From NCBI GenBank assembly GCA_963735005.1, contig CAVTJA010000002.1:62001-126000 (forward strand): DNA of 64,000 nucleotides. Reading direction: 5' to 3'. A program made the translations under genes and the position numbers. The notes beneath the pieces are model-generated. The model was not told the origin of the DNA and did no database searches. It was given only the letters and a program-made list of their open reading frames with translations. This document shows positions 62,781-64,000 of this stretch, piece by piece. Source of the stretch: WTKG01 sp963735005 (GTDB taxonomy: Bacteria; Actinomycetota; Actinomycetes; Actinomycetales; Demequinaceae). Position 1 is the stretch's first letter. Each line of letters opens with the position of its first letter.

Positions 62781-64000
62781 TTGGCGGCCTCCGCCGCGTG
62801 AATCTGCTGGGCCTGGATCGCGGTGATCGCGACCGTGTTGACGATGTCCTGCACGAGGGCTCCTCGAGAAAGGTCGTTGACGGGCTTGCGGAGTCCCTGC
62901 AGGACCGGGCCGACCGCGACCGCGCCAGCGGAGCGTTGCACGGCCTTGTAGGTGTTGTTGCCTGTGTTGAGGTCGGGGAAGACGAACACCGTGGCCCTTC
63001 CCGCGACGGGCGAGCCTGGCGCCTTCGAGGCCGCGACCGCGGGCTCGATGGCGGCGTCGTACTGCATCGGCCCGTCGACGAGCAGGTCGGGGCGGCGCTC
63101 GCGGACGAGTTCGGTCGCCGCGCGCACCTTGTCGACGTCGCTGCCGCTGCCGGACTCGCCGGTGGAGTAGGACAGCATTGCCACGCGGGGCTCGATGTGG
63201 AACTGGCGGGCGGTCTCGGCCGAGGAGATCGCGATGTCCGCGAGCTGTTCCGCCGTCGGGTCCGGGTTGATGGCGCAGTCGCCGTACACGAGCACTCGGT
63301 CCTCGAGGCACATGAAGAACACGGAGGACACGATGCTGACGCCCGGCGGCGTCTTGATCACCTGGAACGACGGGGTGATGGTGTGCGCCGTCGTGTGGGC
63401 GGCGCCGGAGACCATGCCGTCGGCCATGTCCGCGTGCACCATCATCGTGCCGAAGTAACTGACGTCGCGCACGATCGCTGCGGCGGTCTCGACCGTCACA
63501 CCCTTGTGGGCTCGCAACTCGGCGTACGTGGCGGCGAACTGCGCGACGAGCTCGGGGTTGTCGGGGCTGATCACCTGCGCCGCAGAGATGTCGGCGCCGA
63601 GCTCGGCGGCGCGGGCTCGCACGAGCGACTCGTTGCCGAGGATGGTGAGCTCGCATACGTCACGGCGCAGCAGGGACGATGCGGCGCGCAGGATGCGGTC
63701 ATCGTCGCCTTCCGGCAGGACGATGCGCTGCTTCGTTTGGCGCGCCCGGTCAAGAAGGTCCCACTCGAACATCAGCGGCGTGACGACGTCGGTGCGCGCG
63801 ACGTTGAGCAGCGCCAGGAGCGCCGCCGTGTCGACGTGGCGGTCGAAAAGGCCGAGCGCGGTGTCAACCTTGAGGCGGGACTCGCGGCTCAGGCGGCCGC
63901 GGGTGTTGGAGCAGCGGTTGGCCGTCTCGTACGTGCCGTAGTCCGTGACGATGATGGGCAGCGTGGAGTTGATGCTGTGGATCAGCCGCATCACCTCGGG
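62777..64000 (-). CDS. pta: phosphate acetyltransferase (5' partial)
   Basis: Acetyl-CoA + phosphate to acetyl phosphate + CoA. About 408 C-terminal residues are in the window; the gene runs off the right edge. The visible part starts PEVMRLIHSINSTLPIIVTDYGTYETANRC, so it has more than the catalytic domain and belongs to the long (Pta) class with an N-terminal P-loop-like domain. The PTA/PTB domain starts near RIVLPEGDDDRIL and includes GMVSGAAHTTAHTI, YGDCAINPDPTAEQLADIA and MLSYSTGESGSG. It precedes ackA with GTGA overlap. Confidence 0.94.
   Translation of the reverse strand, partial: PEVMRLIHSINSTLPIIVTDYGTYETANRCSNTRGRLSRESRLKVDTALGLFDRHVDTAALLALLNVARTDVVTPLMFEWDLLDRARQTKQRIVLPEGDDDRILRAASSLLRRDVCELTILGNESLVRARAAELGADISAAQVISPDNPELVAQFAATYAELRAHKGVTVETAAAIVRDVSYFGTMMVHADMADGMVSGAAHTTAHTITPSFQVIKTPPGVSIVSSVFFMCLEDRVLVYGDCAINPDPTAEQLADIAISSAETARQFHIEPRVAMLSYSTGESGSGSDVDKVRAATELVRERRPDLLVDGPMQYDAAIEPAVAASKAPGSPVAGRATVFVFPDLNTGNNTYKAVQRSAGAVAVGPVLQGLRKPVNDLSRGALVQDIVNTVAITAIQAQQIHAAEAAK

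Overview
The window is a GC-rich bacterial chromosome segment. Gene content and order point to a Gram-positive actinomycete: rpoB-rpoC next to rpsL-rpsG-fusA-tuf, a complete S10-spc-alpha ribosomal block, a WhiB-family regulator between groES and guaB, a GuaB3 paralogue, a zinc-type S14 and frequent GTG starts. The order glmM ... glmS-acpS-alr-tsaE-tsaB-rimI-tsaD ... groES-whiB-guaB-guaB3 matches the classic actinobacterial arrangement. Placement in Micrococcales (Cellulomonas/Demequina-like) is an inference from overall resemblance only.

Layout. 1-3.2 kb: an ABC-2 type exporter ATPase, an aspartate-type aminotransferase and a DUF559-like nuclease-fold protein. 3.5-7.4 kb: tRNA-Trp, secE, nusG, rplK-rplA and rplJ-rplL with a leader attenuator. 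7.5-20.5 kb: rpoB-rpoC, a convergent HExxH metallopeptidase, then rpsL-rpsG-fusA-tuf. 20.6-32.5 kb: S10 and spc operons through secY and adk. 32.5-34.85 kb: four small leucine-rich-repeat-variant (LRV)-like genes with their own divergent promoter region and a strong terminator, where map is commonly found. 34.85-41.4 kb: infA, rpmJ, rpsM, rpsK, rpoA, rplQ, truA, rplM, rpsI, glmM. 41.4-52.8 kb: DedA, coaA, glmS, acpS, alr, the t6A genes tsaE/tsaB/tsaD with rimI, a nitroreductase, a NagZ-like glycosidase and a methyltransferase. 52.8-64 kb: CIRCE-groES, whiB, guaB, gdhA, a DnaQ-like exonuclease, guaB3, an ABC-F ATPase, a glutamine amidotransferase and ackA-pta (pta runs off the end).

Most genes serve translation, transcription, secretion, precursor supply for peptidoglycan and nucleotides, or acetate metabolism, and their identities are secure. 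The unusual parts are: the LRV gene cluster inside the ribosomal block; reading-frame lesions in three normally essential genes (nusG, rplO, secY), each repairable by one-base changes and therefore most simply sequence errors; a lysine/alanine-rich N-terminal tail on L15; a set of promoters whose -10 box lies 6-7 nt from the start codon (leaderless architecture); and a 36-bp perfect palindrome sharing a 13-mer with the sequence after adk. No rRNA gene, CRISPR array, insertion sequence, prophage or integrase was seen.
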